DNA of 64,000 nt from Cognatilysobacter claricitrinus (GTDB lineage Bacteria > Pseudomonadota > Gammaproteobacteria > Xanthomonadales > Xanthomonadaceae), in contig NZ_BAAFZV010000003.1 in NCBI RefSeq assembly GCF_045866565.1, positions 248,001 through 312,000 on the forward strand, read 5' to 3'. Shown here piece after piece: positions 8,547-18,244 of this stretch. The first letter of the stretch is position 1, and each line of letters begins with the position of its first letter. Made by a program: the position numbers and the translations under genes. The notes beneath the pieces were generated by a model. The model was not told where the DNA came from. It ran no database searches and saw only the letters and a program-made list of their open reading frames with translations.

Positions 8547-8719
8547 GGCGGAGGCCGTTGTGGGGAGGGCGTCCCGAGTATTGCGCGAACCCGGTTGAAG
8601 ACCGTGCATTCGTGCTGCACTGCACGATGTGACGCAGTGCCGATCGTTGCACATGGCACGCGCGTCGCGGCCGCTTCCGCACGTACGATCCGGCGCTTTC
8701 CACGCCATCGGACCACCGA

Positions 8720-10636
8720 ATGCCCCGTCCCGCCCGCCGCCTGCTTCCGCTGCTCTGCGCCGCCGCCCTGGCCGCTGCGCCCGCTTTCGCCCAGGACATC
8801 GCACTGACCAGCGCGCAGGTGCCGGTGCCGGCCGACACCGCGTATCCCGGCACGCTGTCGATCGCCGTCGACGCCACCGACCTCGCGCGCCGCATCGTGC
8901 GCATCCGCGAGGAGATCCCCGCGCAGCCGGGCCGACTCACGCTGCTCTACCCGCAGTGGCTGCCGGGTAACCACGGCCCGTCGGGCCCGCTCGACAAGAT
9001 CGCCGGGCTCGCGTTCACCGCGAACGGGCAGAAGCTCGCGTGGACGCGCGATCCGCTCAATGTCTTCGCGTTCCATGTCGACGTGCCGCAGGGCGCGACG
9101 TCGGTGACGGCCGAGTACCAGTTCCTAACGCCGACCGACAGCTCGCAGGGTCGCATCGTGATGACGCCGAACATGATGAACCTGCAGTGGAACGCGCTGG
9201 TGCTTTACCCCGCGGGCCACTACGCGAGCCGCATCGACACCGCGGCCACGGTGAAGTACCCGGCCGGGTTCACGGCGGCCACGGCGCTCGACGTCGCCAG
9301 CACGAACGGGGACACCACCGTCTACCGCAACGTGCCGCTCGACATCCTCGTCGATTCGCCGATCTACGCGGGCCGCTACGGCAAGGTGATCGACCTCGCG
9401 CCGGGTGCGAAGGTGCCGGTGCGGCTCAACGTGTTCGCCGACGCGCCGAAGTACCTCGAGGCCAAGCCCGAGCAGATCGACGCGCATCGCCGCCTCTACC
9501 AGCAGGCGATGAAGCTCTACGGCGCGCAGCACTACGACCACTACGACTTCCTGTTCTCGCTGTCCGAGCAGCTCGGCGGCAATGGCCTCGAGCACCAGCG
9601 TTCGAGCGAGGACGGCGAGGACACCGGCTACTTCACCGACTACGACCCGAAGGCCGGCTTCAGCGACCTGCTCGCGCACGAGTACACGCACTCGTGGAAC
9701 GGCAAGTACCGTCGCCCCGCGGACCTGTGGACACCGAACTACAACGTGCCGATGCAGGACTCGCTTCTGTGGGTCTATGAAGGGCAGACGCAGTACTGGG
9801 GCAACGTGCTGACCGGTCGCTCCGGCCTGCGCAGCAAGCAGGCCGCGTTCGATGCGCTGGCGCTCACGGCCGCGACGTATGCCGAGAATCGCCCGGGCCT
9901 GGCCTGGCGCGCCGTGCAGGACACGACCAACGATCCGATCATCGCCTCGCGTCGCCCGAAGTCGTACCGCAACTACCAGCTGTCCGAGGACTACTACTCG
10001 GCCGGCCAGATGATCTGGCTCGAAGCCGACGCGCGCATCCGCGCGAAGACCGGCGGCAAGAAGTCGCTCGACGATTTCGCCCGCGCGTTCTTCGGCGTCA
10101 ACGATGGCGAGTGGAAGGTGCAGAACACCTACACCTTCGACGACGTGGTGAAGACGCTCGACGGCGTCGTGCACGACGACTGGGCCACGTTCCTGCGCGA
10201 CCGCCTCGACGGCCGCGTTCCGCTCACCGGCGGGGTCGAGGCCGCAGGCTGGAAGCTCGTCTACAAGGACGAGCCGAACGGCGTCGCCAAGGCGGCGGCG
10301 AAGGGCGGCGGCGCGGACTTCGTGTATTCGCTGGGCCTGTCGATCGGCAAGGACGGCAAGGTGTCCGACGTGCGCTGGGACAGCCCGGCATTCAACGCCG
10401 GCATCGGTACCGGCATGACCGTCATCGCCGTCAACGACCGCGAGTACAGCAAGGACGCGCTGTCCGAGGCGGTGAAGGCGGCGAAGGACGACAAGGCGCC
10501 GATCCGCCTGATGGTGAAGTCGTTCGATCGCTACCAGACGATTCCGGTCGACTACCACGGCGGCCTGCGCTATCCGCACCTGGAACGCATCCAGGCCAAG
10601 CCCGACCTGCTGTCGTCGATCTACGCCGCGCGCTGA
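8720..10636 (+). CDS. M61 family metallopeptidase (glycyl aminopeptidase-like) with PDZ domain
   Basis: 638 residues. A Sec signal peptide (cut near residue 25, AFAQ) directs it to the periplasm. An N-terminal beta-rich domain runs to about residue 210, then the catalytic domain with HEYTHSW (zinc His320 and His324, catalytic Glu321) and the third ligand Glu354 in YEGQTQYWG. A PDZ domain occupies about 530-610 (YSLGLSIGKDGKV, GMTVIAVNDREY). M61 enzymes remove N-terminal Gly or Ala residues; substrate here is not known. It stands alone on the plus strand. Confidence 0.95.
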   Translation: MPRPARRLLPLLCAAALAAAPAFAQDIALTSAQVPVPADTAYPGTLSIAVDATDLARRIVRIREEIPAQPGRLTLLYPQWLPGNHGPSGPLDKIAGLAFTANGQKLAWTRDPLNVFAFHVDVPQGATSVTAEYQFLTPTDSSQGRIVMTPNMMNLQWNALVLYPAGHYASRIDTAATVKYPAGFTAATALDVASTNGDTTVYRNVPLDILVDSPIYAGRYGKVIDLAPGAKVPVRLNVFADAPKYLEAKPEQIDAHRRLYQQAMKLYGAQHYDHYDFLFSLSEQLGGNGLEHQRSSEDGEDTGYFTDYDPKAGFSDLLAHEYTHSWNGKYRRPADLWTPNYNVPMQDSLLWVYEGQTQYWGNVLTGRSGLRSKQAAFDALALTAATYAENRPGLAWRAVQDTTNDPIIASRRPKSYRNYQLSEDYYSAGQMIWLEADARIRAKTGGKKSLDDFARAFFGVNDGEWKVQNTYTFDDVVKTLDGVVHDDWATFLRDRLDGRVPLTGGVEAAGWKLVYKDEPNGVAKAAAKGGGADFVYSLGLSIGKDGKVSDVRWDSPAFNAGIGTGMTVIAVNDREYSKDALSEAVKAAKDDKAPIRLMVKSFDRYQTIPVDYHGGLRYPHLERIQAKPDLLSSIYAAR

Positions 10637-10685
10637 CACACGCCGGCCGCGTGCGGTTCGCCGCACGCGGTCGTCAGTATCGCGA

Positions 10686-11033
10686 TCAGAGCCGCTCGAT
10701 CGATCCGGTCGGAGCGGTGCAGGCGTCGACCGTGCCGTCGCCGCCCGCGGTGCCGGTGACGCGCACGCGATCGCCGACTTTCAGGTTTCCCGCGGTATCC
10801 AGCCCGCGACCCTTGCACAGGTTCCAGCGCGCGGGCAGGGCGACGCGAATGCTGCCATTGGCGGTATCGACGGTGAGAACGCCACTGCCGTCGTAGGCCC
10901 AGGGCGCGGTATCGATCGCCGTAACGCGGCCTTCGATCGCATTGCCGGTCGTTGCGTTCGACGCCGGTGCATGCGCGCACGCGGAGGGAAGCAGTGCGAT
11001 CACTGCAATGGCGAGAGCAGACAGTCGTGGCAT
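10686..11033 (-). CDS. Small lipoprotein of unknown function
   Basis: 115 residues. The N-terminal signal ends in a lipobox-like SAC near residue 19, followed by a beta-rich domain (IEGRVTAIDTAPWAYDGSG, GDRVRVTGTAGG) suggesting an OB-like barrel. Two later cysteines (C71 and C101 approximately) may pair. The ATG at 11031-11033 places the signal sequence at the N-terminus; an upstream ATG would add an Ala-rich stretch of doubtful value. No function can be assigned. Confidence 0.65.
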   Translation of the reverse strand: MPRLSALAIAVIALLPSACAHAPASNATTGNAIEGRVTAIDTAPWAYDGSGVLTVDTANGSIRVALPARWNLCKGRGLDTAGNLKVGDRVRVTGTAGGDGTVDACTAPTGSIERL

Positions 11034-11105
11034 GCGGCGGGTCCCGATGGGCGATGCGGCCGAGCCTAGCGCGGCGCACGCGAATGCGCGTGCATGCATC
11101 GTCCG

Positions 11106-11540
11106 TCAGGTGGCGAACAGCTGGCCTTCGATGTCGGCGAACGCCTTGAACTCCACCGCGTTGCCGGACGGGTCGAGGAAGAACATGGTCGCCTGTTCGC
11201 CGGGCTGGCCGAGGAAACGCACGTGTGGCTCGATCACGAACGCGATGCCGGCATCGCGCACGCGTTCGGCGAGCGTGGCCCAGTCGTCCAGCTCCAGCAC
11301 CACGCCGAAATGCGGGATCGGCACGTCGTGGCCGTCGACCGCGTTGCCGCCGATGACGCGCGGTTCCATGCCATCGACACGATGGCAGACCAGCTGGTGG
11401 CCGTACAGGTCGAAGTCGACCCAACGCTCCGCACTGCGGCCCTCCGCGCAGCCGAGCGCGCCACCGTAGAACGCACGCGCGGCGGCGATGTCGTGCACCG
11501 GGATGGCGAGGTGGAACGGCGTGATGCGACGTCCGCTCAC
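11106..11540 (-). CDS. VOC family protein (glyoxalase/dioxygenase superfamily)
   Basis: 144 residues with two beta-alpha-beta-beta-beta repeats of the vicinal oxygen chelate fold: FHLAIPVHDIAAARAFYGG at the start, HFGVVLELDDW in the middle and FFLDPSGNAVEFKAF near the end. The His and Glu metal-ligand positions are present. The start is GTG at 11538-11540, overlapping the TGA stop of the upstream gene (GTGA), so the two genes are translationally coupled. Substrate unknown. Confidence 0.85.
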   Translation of the reverse strand: MSGRRITPFHLAIPVHDIAAARAFYGGALGCAEGRSAERWVDFDLYGHQLVCHRVDGMEPRVIGGNAVDGHDVPIPHFGVVLELDDWATLAERVRDAGIAFVIEPHVRFLGQPGEQATMFFLDPSGNAVEFKAFADIEGQLFAT

Positions 11541-11944
11541 ATCACCACCGACAGGTTGAAACGTGCACCGTCGATCGCGCGCGGGCGCAGGAAGTCGAGC
11601 ACGCCCTGCACGTCCTCGCGCACCGCGATGCGCGCCTTGGAGTCGAGCGCGACGTCGGTGTCGAGCGCCGCGTCCAGGCCTTCGAACAGCAACAGCGCCT
11701 GCCCGGCTTCGCACCACACGCCGGACGCCAGCATCGCGGCGTTCGTGTCGTCGTCGGGCAGGTCGATCTCGCCGAAGTTGAAGCGCAGGTCGGTGGTGTC
11801 GACCATCGCATCCAGGCGCGGCAGCCCGAGCCGGTGCGCGAGCGCGTCGAGCGCGTGGCGATGTCGATACAACGCGAGCCGGTCGGCGCCCTCGCAGTCG
11901 AGTGCGCCGTCGCGTGCGACGTGTGCCCAGAACACCATGGCCAT
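11537..11944 (-). CDS. Conserved protein of unknown function coupled to a VOC gene
   Basis: 135 residues, soluble, acidic, no signal peptide (MAMVFWAHVARDG start at 11942-11944). The most recognisable stretch is LRFNFGEIDLPDDDTNA near the middle. I do not recognise the family with confidence. Its stop codon overlaps the GTG start of the VOC gene, suggesting both act together. An alternative start lies two codons downstream at 11938. Confidence 0.65.
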   Translation of the reverse strand: MAMVFWAHVARDGALDCEGADRLALYRHRHALDALAHRLGLPRLDAMVDTTDLRFNFGEIDLPDDDTNAAMLASGVWCEAGQALLLFEGLDAALDTDVALDSKARIAVREDVQGVLDFLRPRAIDGARFNLSVVM

Positions 11945-12175
11945 TCCGCGATCCCCCGTGGGTCGACCGCGGATGCTCGCACGAGCGCATGGCGCACGGT
12001 CAGCCCGGTCGTCGGCACGCGTCGACGCGTCCGGATGGGGCCGCCGAGTGCAGGCGACGCGACGTCGCCAATGCACCTTGGCTAGCATGAACGGACCCCG
12101 CGCGACGTCCCGCGGATTCACGTGCCGCCGACCGCCGCCGCGAAGGATGGAAGTCCCCGGTTACAGAAGCCCACC

Positions 12176-13450
12176 ATGCGATCGATGCACGTCCTGACTC
12201 CCCTCGTGTCCGCGCTGTCCGTCGCATTGCTGGCGGCGTGCTCGATGTCACCCAGTCCATCGACCGACACGAAGCCGGCCGCCGCGCCTGCGGCACCGGC
12301 CGCGACGACGACGCCGGCGGCAGCGCCCGGCACCGCCGCGCCGCCCGGCATGCAGGACGCGCAGTCCGGCGCGCCGACCACCGCGACCATGCCGGTTGCG
12401 ACCGGCCCCGGCGCACCCGTCGCAACCACGCCCGCGCCGCCGCCGATCGTCGCGGCCGCGGGCGACGCCAAGCTCGCCAAGGACGATCCGCTGCGCGCGC
12501 AGGTGTTGCTCGAACGCGCGTTCTTCTCGCCCGGCGAAATCGACGGCGCTAAGGGCAGCAACATGCAGCGCGCGGTCAAGGCGTTCCAGACCGCGCACGA
12601 CCTCAAGGCCAGCGGCACGCTCGACAGCGCGACGTGGGACCTGCTCAACCAGGACACCGCGCCGGTGCTCGTCGACTACACGCTGACCGCCGACGACCTC
12701 GCCGGCCCGTTCGCGAAGACCCCCAAGCAGCCGATGGACATGGCGAAGATGGACGCGTTGCCGTACGAGACCGCGCTGGAGAAGATCGCCGAGAAGTTCC
12801 ACATGGCGCCGGCGCTGCTGAAGAAGCTCAACCCCGACGTCGACTTCGCCGCGCTCGACAGCACCGCGGATGCGGCGTCGAGCGGCAAGGCGGACGCCAC
12901 GTCGACCGCCAAGACGGATGCAGCGGCGAAGGTCGATGCGACGAAGACGGCATCGACGTCCGCATCGACGAAGACCGCACCCGCCGCCGGCACCACCATC
13001 ACCGTCATCCACGTGGCGCCCGGCGAGCAGTTCCCGACGCCGGCGAAGATCGTGGTCGACAAGTCGGAGTCGGCGTTGCTGCTGGTCGATGCCAGCGACA
13101 AGACGCTTGGCGAGTTCCCCGTGACCACGGGCAGCGCGCAATTCCCCCTGCCGATCGGCGACTGGAAAGTGACCGCGGTGCAGCAGAACCCGGTGTGGCA
13201 CTACGACCCCAAGCTGATCGCCGGCAGCAAGAAGACCGACAAGGAAGCGGACGTGAAGCCGGGCCCGAACAATCCGGTCGGCATCGTCTGGATCGGCCTG
13301 ACCAAGGAGCACTACGGCATCCACGGCACGCCGCACCCCGATCGCATCGGCAAGACCGAATCCAACGGCTGCATCCGGATGACCAACTGGAGCGTGCAGG
13401 CGCTGTCGAAGGTGGTGTCGCAGGGCATGCAGGTGACGATGCGCGAGTGA
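12176..13450 (+). CDS. L,D-transpeptidase lipoprotein (YkuD) with peptidoglycan-binding domain
   Basis: 424 residues. Lipoprotein signal with lipobox LAAC (Cys near residue 22), then a long Ala/Pro/Thr linker, a PG_binding_1-like domain (about 105-160, VLLERAFFSPGEIDG and MQRAVKAFQTAHDL), a LysM-like segment (IAEKFHMAPALLKKLNP, near 205-220), a second low-complexity linker and a C-terminal YkuD domain. The catalytic motif is HGTPHPDRIGK...SNGCIRM with nucleophile Cys399. Such enzymes make 3-3 peptidoglycan cross-links or attach proteins to the wall. The start was set at 12176 because the lipoprotein signal begins there. Confidence 0.92.
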   Translation: MRSMHVLTPLVSALSVALLAACSMSPSPSTDTKPAAAPAAPAATTTPAAAPGTAAPPGMQDAQSGAPTTATMPVATGPGAPVATTPAPPPIVAAAGDAKLAKDDPLRAQVLLERAFFSPGEIDGAKGSNMQRAVKAFQTAHDLKASGTLDSATWDLLNQDTAPVLVDYTLTADDLAGPFAKTPKQPMDMAKMDALPYETALEKIAEKFHMAPALLKKLNPDVDFAALDSTADAASSGKADATSTAKTDAAAKVDATKTASTSASTKTAPAAGTTITVIHVAPGEQFPTPAKIVVDKSESALLLVDASDKTLGEFPVTTGSAQFPLPIGDWKVTAVQQNPVWHYDPKLIAGSKKTDKEADVKPGPNNPVGIVWIGLTKEHYGIHGTPHPDRIGKTESNGCIRMTNWSVQALSKVVSQGMQVTMRE

Positions 13451-13860
13451 CGCGTGCGCGGCCCGTCGTCCGCGGCGAGCCGCATCTCCCGGACTAGTGA
13501 GTCCTGTCGATCGCGCGCGGCAGTGTGTCGTGTGCGAATTTCGACCATCGCGCCCCGCTGCATGCACGCAGCCTTCGATGCGGCCCCCACCGCACGTCGG
13601 CTTTCGAGCGGGTCGAGGGTAGGTCGACGACTCTGCTGGCCGTCCGCCGTCATCGCGCCCGACGCCGCAACGAGTGCAAAGCAATTCCCACTGCGCGTCG
13701 ACCCGCGCCGTCGCGTACTGCGACGTGGCGCGTCACGGCACGCACTCAGCTGCGCCGGGCCTTACCCGCGGCGACCGACGCGGAAGGACCGACCGCGCAG
13801 GGCATCCGGCCTTCGCGCCGACCGCCTAGACTGTCGGCCCGCGGATTTTCGACCGACCCC
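13451..13860 (+). other. 410-bp intergenic stretch without a gene
   Basis: No frame here has a plausible protein or start. The only notable element is CCTAGACTGTCGGCC at 13825-13839, containing a -10-like TAGACT (13827-13832) 28 bp before the ATG of the following gene; no matching -35 box is seen. No tRNA or hairpin terminator was found. Confidence 0.5.
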
Positions 13861-14754
13861 ATGCGCCCGTCCCTCGCCCCGCTGTTCCTCGCCCTTGCGC
13901 TCGCCGGCTGCCAGCAGCATGCCGTTCGCGCCGATGCACCTGCTCCCGTGCCGGCACCGGCCGAGGTCGCGAAGACCGCCGTCGCCGCCGACGACAACCT
14001 CAACGCCGTGCTGTGGATGCAGACGTCGGACGAGTACCGCGCGAATTCATTGCAGACCTATCGCGCCGCGGCGCGCGAACTCGATCGCGCGCTGAAGGAT
14101 CGCAACTGGGATGCACTCGATCCCGCCGAGCGCAGCAATCCCGCAGGTGGCCTGCCGCCGGCGGTGATCTTCGACGTCGACGAAACGGTGCTCGACAACT
14201 CGCCCTACCAGGCGCGGCTGGTGCAGGCCGGCGGCGAATACAACGAAGCGCTGTGGGCGGAATGGGTCAACGAGCGCAAGGCGACCGCCGTCCCCGGCGT
14301 GCTCGAGTTCGCGAAGGCCGCGCAGGCGCGTGGCGTCGCGCTGTTCTTCATCTCCAACCGCGCGGTGGACCTGAAGGACGCGACCATCGCCAACCTGCGC
14401 AGCGCAGGCCTCGCGGTGAAGGACGACGCCTTCCTCGGCCTGGGCACCGTGGTGCCCGAGTGCGAGCAGGACGGCAGCGACAAGAACTGCCGCCGCCAGC
14501 TGATCGGCCGCAAGTACCGCGTGCTGATGCAGTTCGGCGACCAGCTCGGCGATTTCGCGCAGGTCGCGCCCAACACCCCGGCCAACCGCGACGCGCTCTA
14601 CGACGCGCACCGCGACTGGTTCGGCGAGCGCTGGTGGGTGCTGTCGAACCCGAGCTACGGCTCGTGGGAACCCGCGCTGTTCGACAACGACTACAGCAAG
14701 CCGCGCGACGCACGCCGCGCCGCCAAGCGCGAGGCGTTGCGCCTCGCACGCTGA
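13861..14754 (+). CDS. 5'-nucleotidase, lipoprotein e(P4) family (HAD acid phosphatase)
   Basis: 297 residues. Lipoprotein signal with lipobox LAGC at Cys17. The HAD motif I is FDVDETVLDN with Asp105 and Asp107 as nucleophile and acid, followed by the cap and the Ser/Thr motif II (FFISNRA) and a conserved FGDQLGDF motif IV near 225-232. Class C acid phosphatases of this type release phosphate from nucleotides and other monoesters at the outer membrane, feeding NAD and nucleotide salvage. Length and motif order are standard. Confidence 0.93.
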   Translation: MRPSLAPLFLALALAGCQQHAVRADAPAPVPAPAEVAKTAVAADDNLNAVLWMQTSDEYRANSLQTYRAAARELDRALKDRNWDALDPAERSNPAGGLPPAVIFDVDETVLDNSPYQARLVQAGGEYNEALWAEWVNERKATAVPGVLEFAKAAQARGVALFFISNRAVDLKDATIANLRSAGLAVKDDAFLGLGTVVPECEQDGSDKNCRRQLIGRKYRVLMQFGDQLGDFAQVAPNTPANRDALYDAHRDWFGERWWVLSNPSYGSWEPALFDNDYSKPRDARRAAKREALRLAR

Positions 14755-14785
14755 GCGCGACGCGCGATCGCGACGGAGCAGGACG

Positions 14786-15382
14786 ATGACCACCACCGAT
14801 CCGCGCGTCGACGCGTATATCGCCAAGGCCGCGCCGTTTGCGCGGCCGCTGCTCGAACGCCTGCGTCGCGACCTGCACGCGGCCTGCGCCGATCTGGACG
14901 AATCGATCCGCTGGGGCCGCCCGGTGTTCATGCACAACGGGCGGCTCATCGCCGGCATGGCGGCGTTCAAGCAACACGCGAGCTTCGGCTACTGGCGCGG
15001 CGGCGAAGTGGTCGGCGAGGCGCGCAACGATGGCATGGGCCAGTTCGGCCGCCTGCAGTCGCTCGACGACCTGCCGTCCAGCACGGACATCGCCGGACAG
15101 GTGCGCCGCGCGGTCGAGCTGGTCGACACCGACGCACCGCGGCCGGCGCGCACGCGAACGCCGCGCCCGCCGCTGGAGATGCCGGACGCGATGCGCCAGG
15201 CGCTCGACGCGCACCCTGCCGCGCGTGCCACGTTCGACGGTTTCTCGCCCAGCCAGCGTCGCGACTACATCGAGTGGATCGTCGAGGCCAAGCGTGACGA
15301 CACCCGCGCGCGGCGTCTCGCGCAGGCGCTGGACTGGCTGGCCGAGGGCAAGCCGCGCCACTGGAAGCACCTGCCCGGCTGA
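14786..15382 (+). CDS. YdeI/OmpD-associated family protein (DUF1801 plus OmdA)
   Basis: 198 residues. The N-terminal half is a DUF1801/YdhG-like domain (LDESIRWGRPVFMHNG, FKQHASFGYWRGGEV); the C-terminal part matches the OmdA helix bundle (FDGFSPSQRRDYIEWI, DDTRARRLAQALDWLAEG). Cytoplasmic, function not established for the family. It begins 31 bp after the phosphatase stop with GGAGCAGGACG before the ATG, so it may be co-transcribed with it. Confidence 0.85.
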   Translation: MTTTDPRVDAYIAKAAPFARPLLERLRRDLHAACADLDESIRWGRPVFMHNGRLIAGMAAFKQHASFGYWRGGEVVGEARNDGMGQFGRLQSLDDLPSSTDIAGQVRRAVELVDTDAPRPARTRTPRPPLEMPDAMRQALDAHPAARATFDGFSPSQRRDYIEWIVEAKRDDTRARRLAQALDWLAEGKPRHWKHLPG

Positions 15383-15584
15383 AGGTTGGGCCGGCCGCGC
15401 CGTTAAGGGATGAGGCGGACCACCTCGGTCGCCGCCGCGGGATCGTCCCGCCGACGTCGTTTGCGGGGACGCCGATGTACGACCACATGCCGTCGGCAGC
15501 GGGTGCACCGCGGGCCGGCGCTCCAACGGAGCCGTCGATGCGCACCTGCGCGCGTCGCGGGCGTGCGCGTCGACGGAGGCGCGC

Positions 15585-17195
15585 ATGAGTCGCGCGTCGT
15601 TGCGTCGCCAGCTCGCCGCTGGCGTGATGCTGGTGCAGGCCGTGCTGATGACCGCGTTCGTCGCGCATGCGGTGCTGCGCCAGCAGTCGTCGCTGCGCGA
15701 GGCCGAGTCGCGCCACGTCCACCAGTTGTCGACCCGCGCCGCCGCGCGGCTGGCGCCAGCGCTCGCGCGCGGCGACCGGGCGGCCGTCGACACGATCGCG
15801 CGAACGCTGTTCGATGACGCAGGCCTCGCGGCCGTCGCGGTCGTCGACGCGAACGGCGGCAGCGTGCTTCGTCGCGGCGACGCGCCGGCCGGCATGGTGC
15901 TGCCGCTGTACGCGAATGGCCGCGATGTCGGCACGTTGCGCGTCGTCTCCGATCCCGCGCCGATCGACCGCGCGCTCCGCGACACGCTGCGCGACGGCCT
16001 CGCGTTCGCGCTGATCGCGGTGGCGCTGGGCGCGCTGCTCGCCATCGGCCTGGCGCACATGGTCACGCGACGCCTGTACCGGCTGCTCGATGTCGCCGAC
16101 GCCGTGCGCGAAGGCCGCCACGACGTGCGCGCACCGCCGAGCCGCGTGCACGAGGTCGGTCGTCTCGTCGACTCGTTCAACGGCATGCTCGACGCGCTCG
16201 CCGAACGCGAACAGGCGTTGGCGCGTGCCAACGAGGAACTCGAGGCGCGCGTCGAGGAACGCACCGCCGAACTCGTCGAGAGCGCCGCGAACCACCGCGC
16301 GATCCTCGAACAGGCGAACGACGCGTTCATCATGCTCGACGAGGAGGGCCGCGTCGTCGAATGGAACCGCGCGGCGCGCACGATCTTCGGCTGGTCGCGC
16401 AGCCAGGCGTATGGTCGACGCTTCTCCGAGTTGCTGCTGCCCGAGCTGCAGCGCGAGGATTTCGACGCCGACGTACGCACGTTCATCGCGGGCGGCGAGG
16501 CGCAATGGATCGGCCGTCGCGCCGAGATGCAGGCGTTGACGCGCGACGGCCGCGAGATTCCGACCGAGTTGTCGATCCGCTCGCGCTGGCGCGGTGATCG
16601 CCGCTATTTCGATGCATTCCTGCGCGACATCACCGAGCGCAAGCAGCTCGAGGTCTCGCTGGCGATGCAGGCGCTGCACGACCCGCTGACCGGCCTGCCG
16701 AACCGCAGGTTGTTGCTCGAATCGCTGCCGCGCGCCATCCAGCGCGCGGACCGCAATGGCACCGCGCTCGGCGTGTACTTCATCGACCTCGATGGCTTCA
16801 AGCAGGTCAACGACACCTGCGGCCACGACGCCGGCGACGACGTGCTGCGCGAATTCGCCTGCCGCATCCGCGACTCGGTGCGCGCCGTCGACATGGTCGC
16901 GCGCTTGGCGGGCGACGAGTTCGTGGTGATCGCCGAAGCCTTCGCCGAGCCGATGCCCACCGCCGACATCGTTGCCGGCAAGCTGCTGCGCGTGGCCGAG
17001 GCGCCGTACCTCGTCGGCGATACGCCGCGGCACCTGTCGTCGAGCGTCGGCGTCGCGGTGTACAAGCCCCGTAGCGGCATCGACGCAACGACACTGCTGT
17101 CGCGCGCCGACCAGGCCATGTACAACGCCAAGCGCAGCGGCAAGGGTCGCGCCACGCTGTGGGCGCCGGAACTGGCGTCCGCCGCGTCGCACTGA
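15585..17195 (+). CDS. Membrane diguanylate cyclase: HAMP-PAS-GGDEF
   Basis: 536 residues. Membrane helix 1 about 10-30, a periplasmic sensor of about 100 residues, helix 2 about 140-165 (LIAVALGALLAIGLAHMV), HAMP (about 165-215), a coiled coil (AREQALARANEELEARVEERT type), a PAS domain (about 238-355) and a GGDEF domain (about 365-530). The active site reads AGDEF rather than GGDEF, a change tolerated in some active cyclases. The inhibitory I-site RAVD lies five residues before it. It should make c-di-GMP in response to an envelope signal. Confidence 0.9.
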   Translation: MSRASLRRQLAAGVMLVQAVLMTAFVAHAVLRQQSSLREAESRHVHQLSTRAAARLAPALARGDRAAVDTIARTLFDDAGLAAVAVVDANGGSVLRRGDAPAGMVLPLYANGRDVGTLRVVSDPAPIDRALRDTLRDGLAFALIAVALGALLAIGLAHMVTRRLYRLLDVADAVREGRHDVRAPPSRVHEVGRLVDSFNGMLDALAEREQALARANEELEARVEERTAELVESAANHRAILEQANDAFIMLDEEGRVVEWNRAARTIFGWSRSQAYGRRFSELLLPELQREDFDADVRTFIAGGEAQWIGRRAEMQALTRDGREIPTELSIRSRWRGDRRYFDAFLRDITERKQLEVSLAMQALHDPLTGLPNRRLLLESLPRAIQRADRNGTALGVYFIDLDGFKQVNDTCGHDAGDDVLREFACRIRDSVRAVDMVARLAGDEFVVIAEAFAEPMPTADIVAGKLLRVAEAPYLVGDTPRHLSSSVGVAVYKPRSGIDATTLLSRADQAMYNAKRSGKGRATLWAPELASAASH

Positions 17196-17256
17196 GTCGA
17201 CGCGGCGCAACGCGACCGTGCGTTAGGGTTCGGCGTCCTTCCGACGCGAGTTGACG

Positions 17257-18237
17257 ATGAGCCTGCCCGACACCATGACCGCGATCGCCGTGCGCGACGG
17301 CGCGGGTCCGGCCGACGCCTTGCACCCGGTGATCGCCGATCGTCCCGAACCGGCGCCCGGGCAACTGCTGCTGCGCGTCCTCGCCGCCGGCGTGAATCGC
17401 CCCGACCTGCTGCAACGCGAAGGCCGCTATCCGCCGCCGCCCGGCGCGCCCGCCACGCTTGGGCTGGAGGTCGCGGGCGAAGTCGTGCAGGCCGCGGGCC
17501 GCTGGCATGAAGGCGACCACGTTTGCGCACTGCTCGGTGGCGGAGGCTATGCGCAATACGCGGTGGTCGATGCGCGCCACGCATTGCCGATTCCCGCGGG
17601 CCTCGACATGGTGCACGCCGCGGCCATCCCCGAAACCGCATTCACCGTGTACGCCAACGTGTTCGAGCATGGCGCGCTCAAGCCCGGCGAGACGCTGCTG
17701 GTGCACGGCGCGACGTCGGGCATCGGCGTGATGGCGATCCAGATGGCGAAGGCGCATGGCGCGCGCGTGATCGCAACCGCGCGCGGCGCCGAGAAGGCGC
17801 AGGCGGCGCGCGATCTCGGCGCCGACATCGCGGTGGATAGCACGCGCGAGGAGTTCGGCGCGATCGCGAAAGCCGCAGGCGGCGTCGACGTCGCGCTCGA
17901 CATGGTCGGCGCGCCGTACTTCGCGCCGACCATGGAGGCGCTCAACACGGGCGGTCGCATCGTCTACATCGCGTCGCAGGGCGGCGACATGCTCGAGGTG
18001 CCGGTATGGATGCTCATGCGCAAGCGCGCGGTGCTCACCGGTTCCACGCTGCGGCCGCGCGACGCCGACGAGAAGGCGCGACTTGCCGCCGAAGTCGAAC
18101 GCGTGGTGTGGCCGTGGATCAATGATGGCCGCGTGCGCGTCGTCGTCGATCGCACGTTCCCGCTGGTCGATGCCGCGCAGGCGCATGCCTGGCTGGAATC
18201 GGGCCGGCACACCGGCAAGGTGGTGCTGGTGACGTGA
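17257..18237 (+). CDS. NAD(P)H quinone oxidoreductase, PIG3/TP53I3-like (MDR superfamily)
   Basis: 326 residues of the zinc-free medium-chain dehydrogenase/reductase type. The family start MTAIAV, the substrate loop NRPDLLQREGRYPPPPGAP near 46-64 and the nucleotide-binding ATSGIGVMAIQ glycine motif near 152-162 are clear. It reduces quinones with NADPH. I start at ATG 17257; a TTG two codons earlier is less likely. A TAGGGT hexamer at 17223-17228 may be the -10 box. Confidence 0.9.
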   Translation: MSLPDTMTAIAVRDGAGPADALHPVIADRPEPAPGQLLLRVLAAGVNRPDLLQREGRYPPPPGAPATLGLEVAGEVVQAAGRWHEGDHVCALLGGGGYAQYAVVDARHALPIPAGLDMVHAAAIPETAFTVYANVFEHGALKPGETLLVHGATSGIGVMAIQMAKAHGARVIATARGAEKAQAARDLGADIAVDSTREEFGAIAKAAGGVDVALDMVGAPYFAPTMEALNTGGRIVYIASQGGDMLEVPVWMLMRKRAVLTGSTLRPRDADEKARLAAEVERVVWPWINDGRVRVVVDRTFPLVDAAQAHAWLESGRHTGKVVLVT

Positions 18238-18244
18238 CGCGTCG

